Origin: Lunularia cruciata
Taxonomy: Eukaryota > Streptophyta > Marchantiopsida > Lunulariales > Lunulariaceae
DNA: 64,000 bases
NCBI GenBank assembly: GCA_948567375.1
Contig: OX419757.1
Coordinates: 72,919,836-72,983,835 of the forward strand
Direction of reading: 5' to 3'
Positions 1 through 11,807 of this stretch are shown in pieces. The first letter of the stretch is position 1; every line of letters starts with the position of its first letter. Position numbers and translations under genes: made by a program. Below the pieces are notes generated by a model, which made no database searches, was not told the origin of the DNA, and was given only the letters and a program-made list of their open reading frames with translations.

Positions 1-3000
1 GAATGTTATTTTGAGGCTAAACATCTTCAAGATGAATAGAAAAAAATTCTCTTAGCTTCAAGCCAATTGGACGGAGTAGTGAAGCTATAGTTGCAATTCC
101 AAGGGGAGCAAGTTGAATGGTAGTTTGTTGCACCAATCCTAACATGGGAAGAATTCAAAGGTGCAATAATTGGGTAAATCCAAGTGATCAATACTACACA
201 AGCTGCACGAGATAAGTTGGCAGAGTTGAAACAAGTTGGTTTTGTATGAAGCTACATCACATAATTCCAAAAAACCATTATGCAAATTCTAAATATAATG
301 GATGGTGAAGCTCTAGATCAATTTGTGAGGGGCTTGAAGTCATGAACCAAATTAGAAGTTACTATGCAAGAGCCAAAATACTTGGAAGAAGCCATGCATT
401 TAGCAAAGTACTTTGATTCCTTGGTTGCAACAACTTTGTCTTGGTTTTGATCTTGACCTTCACAAAACCAACTAGCACATTACACCCGTGTAGAGGATCA
501 TGCACCAATGGAGATTGATGCCATCCAACAAAGACCACTTGGTACAATGGATCAAGAAAGATTACGGGAAAATTGTGGTTGCTTTTATTGTCGTTAGATT
601 GGACATTGCATTGCTAAATGTCCACTCAAGAATTGGCAATCTAAACAAATCACCCAAATAGAGGTTGTGGAGTAAAATGATCAAGGAAACAATAGATTTT
701 GAGCCACCTATTGGGAACTTGATTAGTTCCAATGGGATCAAAGGCTCAACCTATGCAAGTTTACTTCACTTGAAAGGTATAATATCTAACCGTGGTAGTA
801 GGATTTTGGTTGATTTTGGAAGTTTAGAGAATTGTATATCTATGCAATTAGCAAAGGAATTGAGTATTCCTATCAAGCTAGTAATTGGAAGTAGATTGAT
901 GACGGTGGATGGTAGAAAGGGTTCTACATTTTGTACCTTGCAATTGGTTACCTTCAAGATTGGGAATTAGTATTTGGAGTGTATGAGGTTTTTAGTGGCA
1001 CCCTACACTATGATGTCATTTTAGATTTGTCTTGGCTTGAACATCATAAGGTTCAATTTGATTAGAACCGATGACAAATTCAAGTACAACACCAAGGTTG
1101 GAATTTCTGATTAGGTTGTTTGGCACCTTTGAGTAAGATACCTAAGAACAGTTGGTCACCAAGATGAGAAGTCTGTCAAGGAAGCAGCAATAGAGCAAGC
1201 TTTGAAAGAAGATAAATCACTATGTGGGACGTTTGTCAATGAAGCAAGTATCGAGCAAGGTTTGGAGGAAGATAAGTCTATCTTTGCGGTATGGATCAAT
1301 CTGATTGCACAAGGAGAATTTGAAGAGGGTTAGGAACCTCATCAAGCAATGGTTGATCAAATAGTTCAGGAGTTTACAAGGGTGTTCTCGGATGATCTGC
1401 CAAAGGGATTACCCTCCAATTATGGTATGCCCTTCAAGATTGAGTTATTGTCAAGGAGTACTCCAACAAGTAGACCAATATATTGGCACTCACCAAAGGA
1501 GTTGGAGGCATTGCAAACAACACTTATGAAGTTGTTGGAGAAGGATTTCATACAACATAATACATCTCCTTGGGAAGCATTGGTACTATTTGTTCCAAAG
1601 AAGGATGGAGACTTTGTTTCTATATTGATCACCGTGGGCTCAATAAACAAATAGTGAAGAATGTGTACTACTTGCCTCAAATTGATGACTTGCTTGATCA
1701 ATTGAGTGGAGCACGATACTTCTCTTCATGCGGCTCTTAGGAGATCCTCATTGATAAGGAGGATATGCAAAAGATTACCTTTTGCACAAGGTATGGGCAT
1801 TTTGAATGGAAGGTTCTACCTTTTGGGCTCACTAATGCTCTAGCAATCTTCATGGATCAGATGCATTGGGTGTTGGATGGACTATGGGATCGGTACATGG
1901 TGGTATTCTTGGATGATATCTTAATATATAGTAAGACAGAATATATGAATCATGTGCAAGAAGTCCTAAGATGATATGATAGTGGAAATTTTACTACCAG
2001 AAGTCAAAGTGTGCCTTTTGGCAAAAGGAAGTTACCTTCTTGGGTCACAAGGTCTCATTGGAGGGGATCAAGATGAAAAAGGAAAAAATCAAGGCTATTA
2101 CTGATTTGCGTACTCTAAAGGATGCTACAATTGTATAGGCATCTAATGGATTGGCCAATTTTTACCAACAGTTCATCCACTACTATGCCCACATGGCCGC
2201 ACCATTGACTGATCTCTTGGGGGAGAACTCAAGCTTTCAATGGACCACCAAGCACAAAGAAGCATTCCAAAAGCTGAAACATATGGTGTCTTCAAGACCC
2301 ATTTTTCAACCATATGATCCTCAACTACCTTGCGTGTTTGATTTTGATGCTTCTAACTTTGCAATTGGAGCTATGTTGTAACAAAAATTCCTAGATGGAT
2401 TACATCTCATTGCCTTTGTATCTTGCCGACTAAATACATCTAAATGGAATTACTTTGCTTGAGATCAAGAACAACTAGCAATGGTCTATGCCACCAAGGT
2501 ATGGAGACATTATGTCTTGGAGAAAAAATTGAGCATGCAAATTTATCACAAACCCTTGTTGTAGACATTATATTTGGAACACATAAAGAGTAGAATCATC
2601 AATGGGAAGAGCAACTCCAATTGTTTGACATCAAATTCAAGTACAAACTAGATTGGTTCTATGTCATCCTTGAGGCCTTATCAAAATGACCTTGAAGTCT
2701 CTTCTTCTTATCATGGAAACCATTACAATGATGGTAATCAACTCCAAGGTCCAAAATAAAATTAGGTCAGATTTACAACAAGATCCCTTCTTTCATATGG
2801 TACATGGTAGTCTTGCAACATGCAACAAAGGGTACAACATCTTCTCCTTCAAGGAAGGCCTTCTATTCCATGAGGACTAAATATATGTTCCAATTAAGGA
2901 TGATTATCCGACTTGTGCGCCTCCAAAAAGCCCATGACTTACCAATCGCTGGTCACATGGGTGTGGATAAGAACTTGGGTACTCTTCAACGCCAATGGTG

Positions 3001-3154
3001 GTGGCCCAACATGACACAATATTTTCAAGAGTTTGTACAATTGTGTGAGAGTTGCAAACACAACAAGGCCAGCAACCACAAACCAAGTAGACTCCTCAAC
3101 CACTCCCATTCCATCTGCTTGATAAGAACACATGAGTTTAGATCTCATCACATC
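1..3154 (+). mobile_element. GyB-1, old Ty3/gypsy chromovirus copy, left part
   Basis: This is the outermost and oldest element. It matches the young copy GyB-2 (24601-30243) from gag onward: gag about 1-640, protease about 690-1130, reverse transcriptase about 1340-2150, RNase H about 2150-2690, and the integrase zinc-binding and early core region about 2690-3154. Its 5' LTR lies outside the window. GyE-1 interrupts it in the integrase core and it resumes at 62937. The copy is heavily decayed, with dozens of breaks, and is clearly a fossil. The bases catc lie on both sides of the GyE-1 insertion (3151-3154 and 62937-62940). Confidence 0.9.
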
Positions 3155-3820
3155 TATCATGCATATATACATCACTACACAACATACATTGCTATCAACA
3201 TCATACACTATAGAAGCACAACTCACACATAAGTCATACATAAACTCTAAAGTGCCATAATCAATCAGATTGTTTACAACTCAAATCAACTAAACTCATA
3301 TCAATACTTGATCTGATCCTCAACAACTTACCAACAATAGGGCACTGATTACAGTCAAGCCACACCCACTCTAGCTAGGAGAATCTAGGTGACACTTGCA
3401 GGCTTTCTGTCCACTTTAGCCAAGAACTCTAAGGCTCAACACTCTTGAGAAGTGAGCTCTTTGGAGCTGCACTTCCAAGGTATACTCTTGATTTTGACCT
3501 GGGTCTCATCCCAATGGTCCAATTGATGGTACACCCAATGGTGCAGACGGTGCAAGTGACAATGGGCCCCATTATGAAGTCAATACCCTAAACACAAAAT
3601 CTGACCGTCAAAAAGTAGTCTATGAGTAACTGCAAAAATGCCTCTACTACTATCATTAGAACTCTAGTGCTGGAGCAATCTAGATATAACACTACAAATG
3701 GTGTGATAGCTATCATGCATATATACATTAATATAACACACAATATACATTAATGTCAACATCATTCACTATAGAAACACAACTCACACATAACTCATAC
3801 ATAAACTCCAAAGTGCCACA
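3155..3820 (-). repeat. GyE-1 3' terminal block t-s-t
   Basis: A unit t of about 105 bp (3155-3259) is followed by unit s of about 450 bp (3260-3708) and a second, diverged t (3711-3820). The same order occurs at the 3' end of GyE-2. Immediately inside the block, at about 3821-3832, the minus strand has a purine run (TAGGGGGATGAT) that looks like a polypurine tract. Confidence 0.8.
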
Positions 3821-3989
3821 ATCATCCCCCTAGCTGATGGTTAGGTCCCTCTAACTCCAGATAGCCATCTATTCCAAGTATATGGTATACCCTATAATGG
3901 GCAAAGATCAAGAGGCCGGGTGCTATGGAGCCTCATCGTTAGTCGCCTGTCTGCAATCTATACTATATAAGGAATGAACCAGCTAGAGG

Positions 3990-4890
3990 TCAAGTACATC
4001 TAAGACATAACCATTGTCCTTGAGGAACCACTATGAGAGGAGGAGTCATACATGCCATATGCCATCCTCTCAAATAGCTATCACACACTAACATAGTAGC
4101 AGCTCCACTAGAAGAGCCACATAACATACACCTCAAGCCCGCACAGACAAGTGCCAAGCTTGGGTCCATAGTACCATCAATGTTTGGGAGGTAGCAAGGC
4201 GCACAATTGTGCACATAATCCTTCCAAACAACACCATCACGTCCTTCTAATACAAGGACTCCAGAAAGCAAAACCTCGTGCACTCTCAAGATAGTGCGGC
4301 CTATCAAAACATCAAGTGTCATCAATGCTATCTGCTATAGATACACATAATCACCTGGATGAAATCAACGGATTGAGAGTCTATAACCTCATCCTCAAAT
4401 GGTAGCATAACGTAAAGTATCTCTATGTTGAGCAATCACCAAGTTCTCAAAGGCCATTGGCATCACTCTCCAAAAGATCTTGCCCCATTGAGAACATACG
4501 CTCATTCATATATTTGGGTCATCCAAGTCCACAACTACAGTAGCATCTCAACAAATGGCTATAGGTAAATCTAGATCTTGTCCATAGAGTAGGAAGTAAG
4601 GAGAAAAGGATGCTAAGGAGGCTTGCCGGCTGAACCAATAGCCCAAGGCCCAACCAAGGTAATTGGAGATCCCAATCTCCCAAGTGGTCTCTCTACAAAC
4701 CATACTTTTGCAATCCTCTCTTCACCATCTGAACCACTTTCTCTACTAAGCCATCTACCTCAAGGTGACCTTGGGATGTAGTATGATGATCAATCAAAGT
4801 CTTGTCACACAAGACCTAAAACTCCCCCAAGAACTCTATATCAATCAAAACCTCAGTTGGTGCACCAAAATGACTAAGAACTCGATCTAG
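3990..4890 (-). pseudogene. GyE-1 integrase C-terminal region with PHD finger
   Basis: On the minus strand this encodes the end of the integrase of GyE-1, closing with a PHD-type zinc finger. The spaced Cys/His pattern ends in WLCLRC and lies at about 3990-4130. It matches the same region of GyE-2 (30244-30780), where the finger is complete. PHD fingers read histone H3 tails in known proteins, so in an integrase it may steer insertion, as chromodomains do in chromoviruses; that is inference. The copy is decayed. Confidence 0.75.
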
Positions 4891-4894
4891 GAAC

Positions 4895-5573
4895 TGTGAG
4901 CCGGCCTGTCTCTCACTCAGGATGAACCTCTGATGGCTATTATGGTAGCGCACCATGGACTAAGAAGGCAAGGAACTCCAACTCCATCATACTCCTCCAA
5001 GGCTAACACTCCAAGACTCAAGACATTGCTCACTAGAGGACTCAATGAGAGAGAGATAGTTGCAAATGAAAGGATGATGAGTACCTCCTCACTCCTTGTT
5101 TATATACTTGTGAAATAGTTACGTACCAAAGTTACTAATTACCGTAGTAACTCAAGTTACTAGACTAAAAGTCAAGTAAAGTCAAAAAGTAGAAAGGAAT
5201 ATCCATTCACATGGGCATATTCCCCTTATCTTGACCCAACCACTAAAGCAAGGATTCCTTCACATGGGCTATCCTTGGACTAAAGAAGAATCCAAAACAA
5301 AAAGGCTTGCGGGCCCAAGAGTTCTCAACTCTTTCCCCAAAGCCAAACACCTAGGAATAATACCAAGTCAACACACTAAAATCCAAAATAGTGGTGCTCA
5401 TCTTTTCTACTTCCTCTAAAGTAAGGTCCCATCTATCTTAGCTATGACTAACTTTAGCTAACCATGACTAATATAGAACCATCCTTTATCTCTATATAAA
5501 TAATATCTCTTAAGTACTTGTAATACCAAGCTAAATATCACAATACCACACACATGCACAAATGGGTGTTACA
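4895..5573 (-). repeat. GyA-1 3' LTR
   Basis: 679 bp, starting TGTAACACCC and ending GGCTCACA on the minus strand. Nearly identical to the 5' LTR at 12020-12698. Confidence 0.95.
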
Positions 5574-5585
5574 TTTACCCCCGGA
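5574..5585 (-). other. GyA-1 polypurine tract
   Basis: The minus-strand purine-rich run TCCGGGGGTAAA directly abuts the 3' LTR, the expected place for plus-strand priming. The same run precedes the 3' LTRs of GyA-2 and GyA-3. Confidence 0.8.
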
Positions 5586-5621
5586 CTAAGTTTTCACTTT
5601 GTCCTCAAAGTGAAGGTCTCT

Positions 5622-8600
5622 CTACCTTCTATGGTACATCTTCAACTTATCATGGTTAATCCTATCAAAGTGTCTTCCTCCCAACTCCTTGAGATCATAG
5701 GTGTAATTGCCCCACACCTTCTCTACTATGAAAGGTCCAAAGTACTTAGGCAAAAACTTCTTTTGCACTCTCTTGAATCGAATGGAATCAAACAACATTA
5801 CCCAATCACCTTCTTTGAAAGGCTCCACCTTCTTCTTGCCTTGCCTCTTGTCATAGCTCTCCTTTTGTTTCCTTTGGGCTTGCTCCACTCGAACCATAGC
5901 AACTGCTCTTGCCTCTTCCAACTCCATGAGTTGATCCTTCCTTGACTTCCCTGCATCACTTCCTTGTGCTTTCTTCAATCTCCTATGAATGCTTTGGAAG
6001 GTAGGAAGATCAAAGTGAATAGGTAAGGTAGACTCAATACCATACACCAATTGGAATGGAGAATATCCAGTGGAAGTCTTCATGGTTGTCCTATACTCCC
6101 ACAAAACTGCATGAATCCTCTTGTCCCAATGATGTTTAGCCCCCTCCATTTCTGCATCTTTGGCCAACATCATGCACAAGGTCTGATTGGTTCTCTCTGC
6201 CAAGCCATTGGAATTTGGCTTATAGGATGTAGTTACTCTATGTGTGATAGAGAAATGTCGTAGCATGGCTGTAGTAATGCTTCCTGTAAACTCTCCTCCT
6301 CTATCAGAAACCAACTCCAAAGGGCATCCAAACCTAGTGATAATGCGTTCATAAAGAAATCTACCCACTTCATCTTCATTCTTGTCCCTCAATGGTCTAG
6401 CCTCAACCCACTTGGTAAGGTAATCAGTAACTACCACAATGTACCGATTGTTCCTTGGGGTTCTATTGAGAGGTCCCACAAAATCAATTCCCCACTTCTC
6501 AAAAGGTCCTAGCAATGGAATTGATCTAAGTGGTGGAGTGGATGTAGACTTTCTAGCAAAAGCTTGACAAACATGACAAGTTTTGCAATAATCAAGACAA
6601 TCCTTGAAAATCCCTCTCCAATGGTAACCTGCATCTAGAATCTTGAAAGCAGTCACCTTTCCTGCAAAGTGTCCTCCACATACTAAACCTTCATGAAACT
6701 CCTTTATGAGTAGGATAGACTCTTCCTTACCCACTGCTCTTCGAAGTAGACCATCTGCTCCTTGGTGAAAAAGAATATCATCCACCATTGTGTAAGGTCT
6801 AGATCTTGCTGCAAGGGCCTTCCTCTCCCTAGCATGCATCCCTTCTGGATAGTTACCTCTTGTCACAAAATCCACAATCTCCTTGTACTCCATTGGAATC
6901 TCTTGAGTGACTGAGATTGTCATGAGCTCCTCATCCGGGAAGGAATCATCTACTGGCTCATCTCCATCATGATCATAGGCTCTAGATAACAAATCAGCAT
7001 TTGCATGTTTCTTTCCTGGCCTATCCTCAATTGTGTAGTCATACTCAGACAAGAGTATCATCCACCTTGCTAGTCTCCCTTCAACATTAGGCTTGTTGAA
7101 GATGTACTTCAAAGCCTTGTGATCCGTGACAATTGTGGCTTTCCCTCCAATCAAGTAGTGTCTAAACTTCTTGAGACCAAAGATCACTGCCAACCCTTCT
7201 CTCTCTGTGACAGAGTAGTTCTTCTCTGCTGAAACCATCTGCCTACTAGCATAAGCTATTGGATGATCATGCCCATCTTGGTCTAATTGACTAAGAGTGC
7301 ATCCTATAGCTACATTAGAAGCATCAGTGTAGAGGATGAAAGGCTTACTCCAATCAGGTTTAGCAAGAATTGGAGCTACAACAAGGGATTGCTTGAGCTC
7401 CTCAAAAGCTTTGAGAGCCTCCTTGTCTTCCAAAATCACCATGTAATCTACACCCTTCTTCATGTAGATGGTCAATGCATAAGCCTTGTTGGAAAATGAG
7501 AAGATGAACCTCCTGTAGTACCCAACCATTCCCAAGAATTGGCGTAACTTTGTCAAGCTTGAAGGGAATGGAAGGTCTGAGATTTTCCTCACCTTCTCAG
7601 GATCAACTGCTATTCCATCCTTGGAGATGATGTGCCCCAAAAGTAGACCTTCTTCACATCCAAAAATGCACTTCTCTGGGTTGAGTGATGCATTTGCCTC
7701 ATCCAAGCGTTGCAAGACTTTGATTAGGTGCTCAAAGTGCTCCTCCTTGCTCCCATAGACACAAAAGTCATCAATGAAATCTCTCACAAATTTCCCAATG
7801 AAAGGTTCAAATACCTTGTTCATGAACCGTTGGAATGTGGCTGGAGCATTGCAAAGCCCAAAAGGCATGACCTTGAAAGCGTAAGTTCCCCAAGGTGTGG
7901 TGAATGTGGTGAGTTGTTGATGCTCTGGTGCAATCTTTATTTGGTTATATCCACTATAACCATCTCCAAAACTGTACCTCTCATGACCTGCAACCTCCTC
8001 CAAGATCTCATCAATGAATGGCAATGGGTAGTAGTCCTTCTTGGTAACAGCATTAAGCTTCTTGTAATCCACACATACCCGAAGCTTGCCATTCTTTTTC
8101 TTCACAATGACAATTGGAGACACCCATTCTGAATTCTCCACCTCAAAGATAAATCCAGCCTCCTTGAGCTTATCAATCTCCTCCTTCACAACCAAAGATA
8201 TTGGTGGGCTAATGCGACGTTGCTTTTGGCGGATTGGTCTTGCATGTGACTCCACCTCTATCTTGTGCTCCTCCAAGGTGACTTCCTTCAAATCCTTGTA
8301 ACTAAAAGCAAACACATGGATGAACTTGCGGAAAATCTCCTCAAATCTCACCTTCTCCTCCTTGGTAACATTTGGGCCATACTTGAGGGTAGATAACCTT
8401 CTTTCTACCTCCTCAAGTGTCAATGGTGATTTATCTGGGTCCTTCAAAAACTCTGGCTTAGGTGCAAAATCCATAGCACATAAAGGATACACATCTGAAT
8501 CAGATTCAGATTCATCCTCCTTCGTGGAAGTCTCCTCTTCCATGCTTGTGTCCACACCTGAAGCTCCTCCTTTAGAATCTGATTCCCAATAATCAGAAGA

Positions 8601-10448
8601 TGGGGTATCTGAATGTGAAGTGTTGGTGGTGTTAGTCACAGGAACAGTGACTCTATGGTTTGATGGCCCAATCCTTAAGTACCCTTTGTGCCATCGATCA
8701 GTTGTGCGTGCTGCTCTCAACCATGGCCTCCCAAGAAGTAAGTCATAGCTTGAATCCTTCAAGACTTGGAAAGTCATGAGATTTTGGACTCCCATAACTG
8801 AAACTACCACCTTATCCATCACTCCTACTGGTCGAACTTGTTGCTTGTTTGCCATGCTCACCACAAATGTTGAAGGTCTTGAGGGTATCATACCCAACTT
8901 CTTCATCAACCTTTCTGACATGGCATTCACTGCTGATCCTCCATCAACCAATGCATCCTTGATGTTGTGACCATTCACTCTCACATCAATCTTGGAGGCA
9001 TATTCACAAGCCTCCCATGGTGCTGGCTTGGCATCCACCACCCCCATTGATACTAGAACTTTTGCCTTCTTCTTCTTCTTGCTCCTTGTAGAACTCAAAC
9101 CACCTCTAAGCTCCTTTCTCAAGGTAGGGTTCAAAGCAATTAATTGGCCCACTGTGATGTTAGCCTTGTGACTACCAACATCCTCCAACACATTGTAGTT
9201 CCATTGTTGCTTTGAGATCAAGAAGTCCTCCATCCCCAACTTCTTCCTTGGAGTCTTTGTTGTTGATGGTGTTGAGGTGCGAGTGCTCCTAGTAGACATA
9301 GGAGTATCCTTGCTTGAAGTAAATCCTTGAGAAGAGTGAACATCCTCTGCAAAACGAGCTCTCTTCTTCTCTTGTGCCAAAAGCTCCAAATTAGGACCCT
9401 TGGAGTTTGAGCACTCTCCCTTCTCATACTTGCTCTCAACCACATCTATGGATGCTATCCCCTTACCTTTGTTGGGATTAGGAGCCACTTGGGTTTCACT
9501 ACCTCCCTCTTTCCCTCTATTGGCTCCCTCATAACCCCTTCCTCCATGGTAAGTGGAATTTGGGCAATTCCTTTGGATATGGCCTCTTCCTCCACAACCA
9601 AAACAATTTCTATCATTGAAATTGTTGGCTGGTTGGCCTCCTCTATATGGATAGTTTCCATAACTCCTAGGCCCTCTCCCTACATTCTGATCCACCTCTC
9701 TCTTCTCCCATAGTTGCACCACATTGATCTTGAGATCCGCAAGTTGTTCTGTGATGGTTTGGAGTGGATCTTTTGGTGGAGGTGCAAGAATTGGAGCAAC
9801 TACTACTTGTGGTGCAACCCTTGTCACCAAAGTATCAGAAGTTCCACCATACTTGTAGCCTTGAGGAGGATGCACAACCTCCTTCACCACCAAATCACTC
9901 TCATCCCCTTCCAAACTCTCCTCCATACGAATTGCGATCTTGATAGCTTCAACCTTGGAAGAAGGTTTCTCATATCTCACCTTGCTTCTAATTTGTGGTC
10001 TCAATCCTCCCACAAAATTCTTGGTGAGCATAGCCCCTATGCCAATCATTGTAGTCTCCACATCATCCCCACCCTTCCTCAACACTATGCGAAATCTGGA
10101 CTCCAACTTTTCCACTCTTTCCACATAGACCCTCACTTTCTCTCCATCTCCTTGCTTGAGAAATGTAACCTCACTCATCAATCTCTCATAACTCTCATCA
10201 GGAAGAAAGTTCTCAATGAGTGCTGAAGTCAAAGTCTCCCAAGACTCCTCTTCCCCCTCTCTCCTCTCTCTCTTTTGGTATTCTGACTCATACCATGTAA
10301 GTGCTGCATCCTCAAAGAAATCTGGTAATAATGAGGCCCACTCATTCTTCCTCCTCTCATTGTTTCCTATGCAAGCTCTCTTGAAGTCTCTCACAAAGGC
10401 CTCCACATCTTCTCCATCCTTGCCAAAGAAAACCGGAAGTTTCCCCAT
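5622..10448 (-). CDS. GyA-1 gag-pol polyprotein, 1,608 residues
   Basis: One open frame holds the whole replication set of a Ty3/gypsy element. Order: gag capsid (about residues 1-200), a CCHC zinc knuckle CFGCGGRGHIQRNC (about 281-294), a protease with the DGGS-type active site VDGGSAVNAM (about 499-508) typical of OTA-branch elements, reverse transcriptase with the box FIDDF (about 888), RNase H (YTDAS, about 1035 onward), integrase with an H-C zinc module (CKTCHVCQ) and the DDE core (WGIDFVGP, SDRGGEF, GLAERTNQ). It ends at LKMYHRR, with no chromodomain. The ATG at 10448 follows a purine-rich leader and begins MGKLPVFFG, the same as in GyA-2 and GyA-3. It looks whole. Confidence 0.92.
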   Translation of the reverse strand: MGKLPVFFGKDGEDVEAFVRDFKRACIGNNERRKNEWASLLPDFFEDAALTWYESEYQKRERREGEEESWETLTSALIENFLPDESYERLMSEVTFLKQGDGEKVRVYVERVEKLESRFRIVLRKGGDDVETTMIGIGAMLTKNFVGGLRPQIRSKVRYEKPSSKVEAIKIAIRMEESLEGDESDLVVKEVVHPPQGYKYGGTSDTLVTRVAPQVVVAPILAPPPKDPLQTITEQLADLKINVVQLWEKREVDQNVGRGPRSYGNYPYRGGQPANNFNDRNCFGCGGRGHIQRNCPNSTYHGGRGYEGANRGKEGGSETQVAPNPNKGKGIASIDVVESKYEKGECSNSKGPNLELLAQEKKRARFAEDVHSSQGFTSSKDTPMSTRSTRTSTPSTTKTPRKKLGMEDFLISKQQWNYNVLEDVGSHKANITVGQLIALNPTLRKELRGGLSSTRSKKKKKAKVLVSMGVVDAKPAPWEACEYASKIDVRVNGHNIKDALVDGGSAVNAMSERLMKKLGMIPSRPSTFVVSMANKQQVRPVGVMDKVVVSVMGVQNLMTFQVLKDSSYDLLLGRPWLRAARTTDRWHKGYLRIGPSNHRVTVPVTNTTNTSHSDTPSSDYWESDSKGGASGVDTSMEEETSTKEDESESDSDVYPLCAMDFAPKPEFLKDPDKSPLTLEEVERRLSTLKYGPNVTKEEKVRFEEIFRKFIHVFAFSYKDLKEVTLEEHKIEVESHARPIRQKQRRISPPISLVVKEEIDKLKEAGFIFEVENSEWVSPIVIVKKKNGKLRVCVDYKKLNAVTKKDYYPLPFIDEILEEVAGHERYSFGDGYSGYNQIKIAPEHQQLTTFTTPWGTYAFKVMPFGLCNAPATFQRFMNKVFEPFIGKFVRDFIDDFCVYGSKEEHFEHLIKVLQRLDEANASLNPEKCIFGCEEGLLLGHIISKDGIAVDPEKVRKISDLPFPSSLTKLRQFLGMVGYYRRFIFSFSNKAYALTIYMKKGVDYMVILEDKEALKAFEELKQSLVVAPILAKPDWSKPFILYTDASNVAIGCTLSQLDQDGHDHPIAYASRQMVSAEKNYSVTEREGLAVIFGLKKFRHYLIGGKATIVTDHKALKYIFNKPNVEGRLARWMILLSEYDYTIEDRPGKKHANADLLSRAYDHDGDEPVDDSFPDEELMTISVTQEIPMEYKEIVDFVTRGNYPEGMHARERKALAARSRPYTMVDDILFHQGADGLLRRAVGKEESILLIKEFHEGLVCGGHFAGKVTAFKILDAGYHWRGIFKDCLDYCKTCHVCQAFARKSTSTPPLRSIPLLGPFEKWGIDFVGPLNRTPRNNRYIVVVTDYLTKWVEARPLRDKNEDEVGRFLYERIITRFGCPLELVSDRGGEFTGSITTAMLRHFSITHRVTTSYKPNSNGLAERTNQTLCMMLAKDAEMEGAKHHWDKRIHAVLWEYRTTMKTSTGYSPFQLVYGIESTLPIHFDLPTFQSIHRRLKKAQGSDAGKSRKDQLMELEEARAVAMVRVEQAQRKQKESYDKRQGKKKVEPFKEGDWVMLFDSIRFKRVQKKFLPKYFGPFIVEKVWGNYTYDLKELGGRHFDRINHDKLKMYHRR

Positions 10449-10518
10449 CTTAACCCCTCACTATCTATCTTTCCTCTCAATTTTATTTTTTTCTCTTTTC
10501 TTTTCTCTCACTCTATTA

Positions 10519-10683
10519 CTAATAGAGTATATACATGACTAACACCATCTGAGAATAATCCACTCTAGGGAACACAAAAGGTTCAGGTTGCTCCAAGATT
10601 TCTATAGCAACATCAAATCCTAGAGTGCATATTAATCTAACTCTCATGGATAGTTTATCCATAAGTTGAAAGATTATCTCCAT
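10519..10683 (-). CDS. GyA-1 small ORF b (54 residues), second leader-type microprotein
   Basis: Begins with an ATG 2 nt after the stop of the zinc-knuckle ORF and ends 70 nt before gag. The protein starts MEIIFQLMDKLSMRV and ends in VMYILY; in the middle it has TLG, then a PFVFP-x-V-x-Y stretch. This is clearly related to the leader ORF at 11808-11978 (TLG, PFVYPVVHY, LYILY) and to small ORFs before gag in GyB-2 and GyC. Compared with GyA-2, the differences I see in the proline-rich stretch (proline and valine codons) are synonymous, which suggests protein-level constraint. Function unknown. The tight spacing hints at coupled translation, which is inference. Confidence 0.7.
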   Translation of the reverse strand: MEIIFQLMDKLSMRVRLICTLGFDVAIEILEQPEPFVFPRVDYSQMVLVMYILY

Positions 10684-10685
10684 CA

Positions 10686-11159
10686 CTAATCTTGAGAACT
10701 AGCTGATGAAGGTGGTAGTATTTCTGTAGCTGTACTAAGACTCTCTCCAAGATCCTTCACCAAAGTTTCCAAAAGTGCTTTTACTCCACTACACTCATGT
10801 CCTTTTGGAAGTCCTTCAACTCCACAAACCTCACACAACTCCTTGGTCTTAGATCTTCTCCCTCCCAATCTTGGTGAAGAAGGTCCAACATGCAAACCCA
10901 AGTCAAGTAAGCCTCTCCTTTCCCTCAATCTCTTGCTCTCAAAGGTTAATGGACATGAACTTGCCTTATGTCCCTTCTCTCCACATAGAAAGCACTTAGA
11001 CTCACTCTTTCCTCCAAGTGGTGTAGGTTTTTGGATCCTCTCAACACTCTCTTCAAATTCTATTGTAAAATCTCTTTTCCTCAAATCCACCCCTACAATC
11101 ACCTCAAACCCTTGGGGAACCTTGCATAATCTCAATTTCCACTCTTGATGACCCTCCAT
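10686..11159 (-). CDS. GyA-1 extra ORF before gag, zinc-knuckle protein (157 residues)
   Basis: A basic protein starting MEGHQEWKLRLCKVPQGF, with a CCHC knuckle CFLCGEKGHKASSC near the middle, a basic stretch, and a second Cys-rich motif CEVCGVEGLPKGHEC. I chose the ATG at 11159; the frame stays open further upstream to about 11183 without an ATG. It is separate from the gag knuckle in the long frame. Ogre-type Tat elements are known to carry an extra ORF before gag, so the position has precedent, but I do not recognise this protein. A nucleic-acid-binding role is suggested by the knuckle. It is present in all three GyA copies. Confidence 0.75.
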   Translation of the reverse strand: MEGHQEWKLRLCKVPQGFEVIVGVDLRKRDFTIEFEESVERIQKPTPLGGKSESKCFLCGEKGHKASSCPLTFESKRLRERRGLLDLGLHVGPSSPRLGGRRSKTKELCEVCGVEGLPKGHECSGVKALLETLVKDLGESLSTATEILPPSSASSQD

Positions 11160-11807
11160 GTTCCCAAAGATGAATCTAAACACTCAAACATGCTTTTTGT
11201 TGATCTCAAACTTCTCATGCATGAGATCTCCACTCTGCAGAATTGACCCTTCCTCACAATGTCAATCAAATCTCCCAACCAGTATGTCACAGTCCTCTGA
11301 AATTTTCAACACTTGATCACAACTCCAAGGCGTCCCTCCCTGCAAAATTTTAGATATTTTCATTCAGCCATTTGGCCTAGACACCTTTCTATTCAGCACC
11401 CATATTTCAGATTTGGTCTGAAAACCACCCCCCTCACTTCAAAAACTCATAACGCACTACGCAAAAATGATCGCTCTCTAATTTTTGTGGCACCAGGTAG
11501 GATACAATGCACTGAATTTTCTTGGAAATTTTCAGGACAATTCACTAAAAATTAAAGAAATGGCAGACTTTGTACAATTTTCCAGAGAGCATGCAGTTGC
11601 GAGAGCACTTTACCCTATCAACTTTCAAAAATTCTAGCCCAGTGCGCATAGAAGCTCTCTCAATAATTTCAAGTGTGCTAACTGAAAGATAACCCAAGCT
11701 ATCATGTGTAGAAATCTCAAGTCCAGATCTCAAACTTGAGATTTTGCCCAAAATCACCTTAATCCCCAAAATCTGCAATCCACCTCACACAATCTCTCCA
11801 ATTCCTC
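11160..11807 (-). other. GyA-1 spacer between leader ORF and zinc-knuckle ORF
   Basis: About 650 bp with no convincing gene. It diverges more between GyA copies than the flanking ORFs do. It could be untranslated leader or an intron; I found no decisive splice signals. Confidence 0.5.

Noticed and set aside
7728-8592. Several plus-strand open frames opposite the GyA-1 polyprotein
   Set aside because: They mirror conserved RT and gag coding on the other strand and recur in GyA-2 and GyA-3 only because the real gene does.
11545-11778. A 77-residue minus-strand frame in the GyA spacer
   Set aside because: Changes amino acids among the three copies more than its neighbours and has no recognised motif; not counted as a gene.
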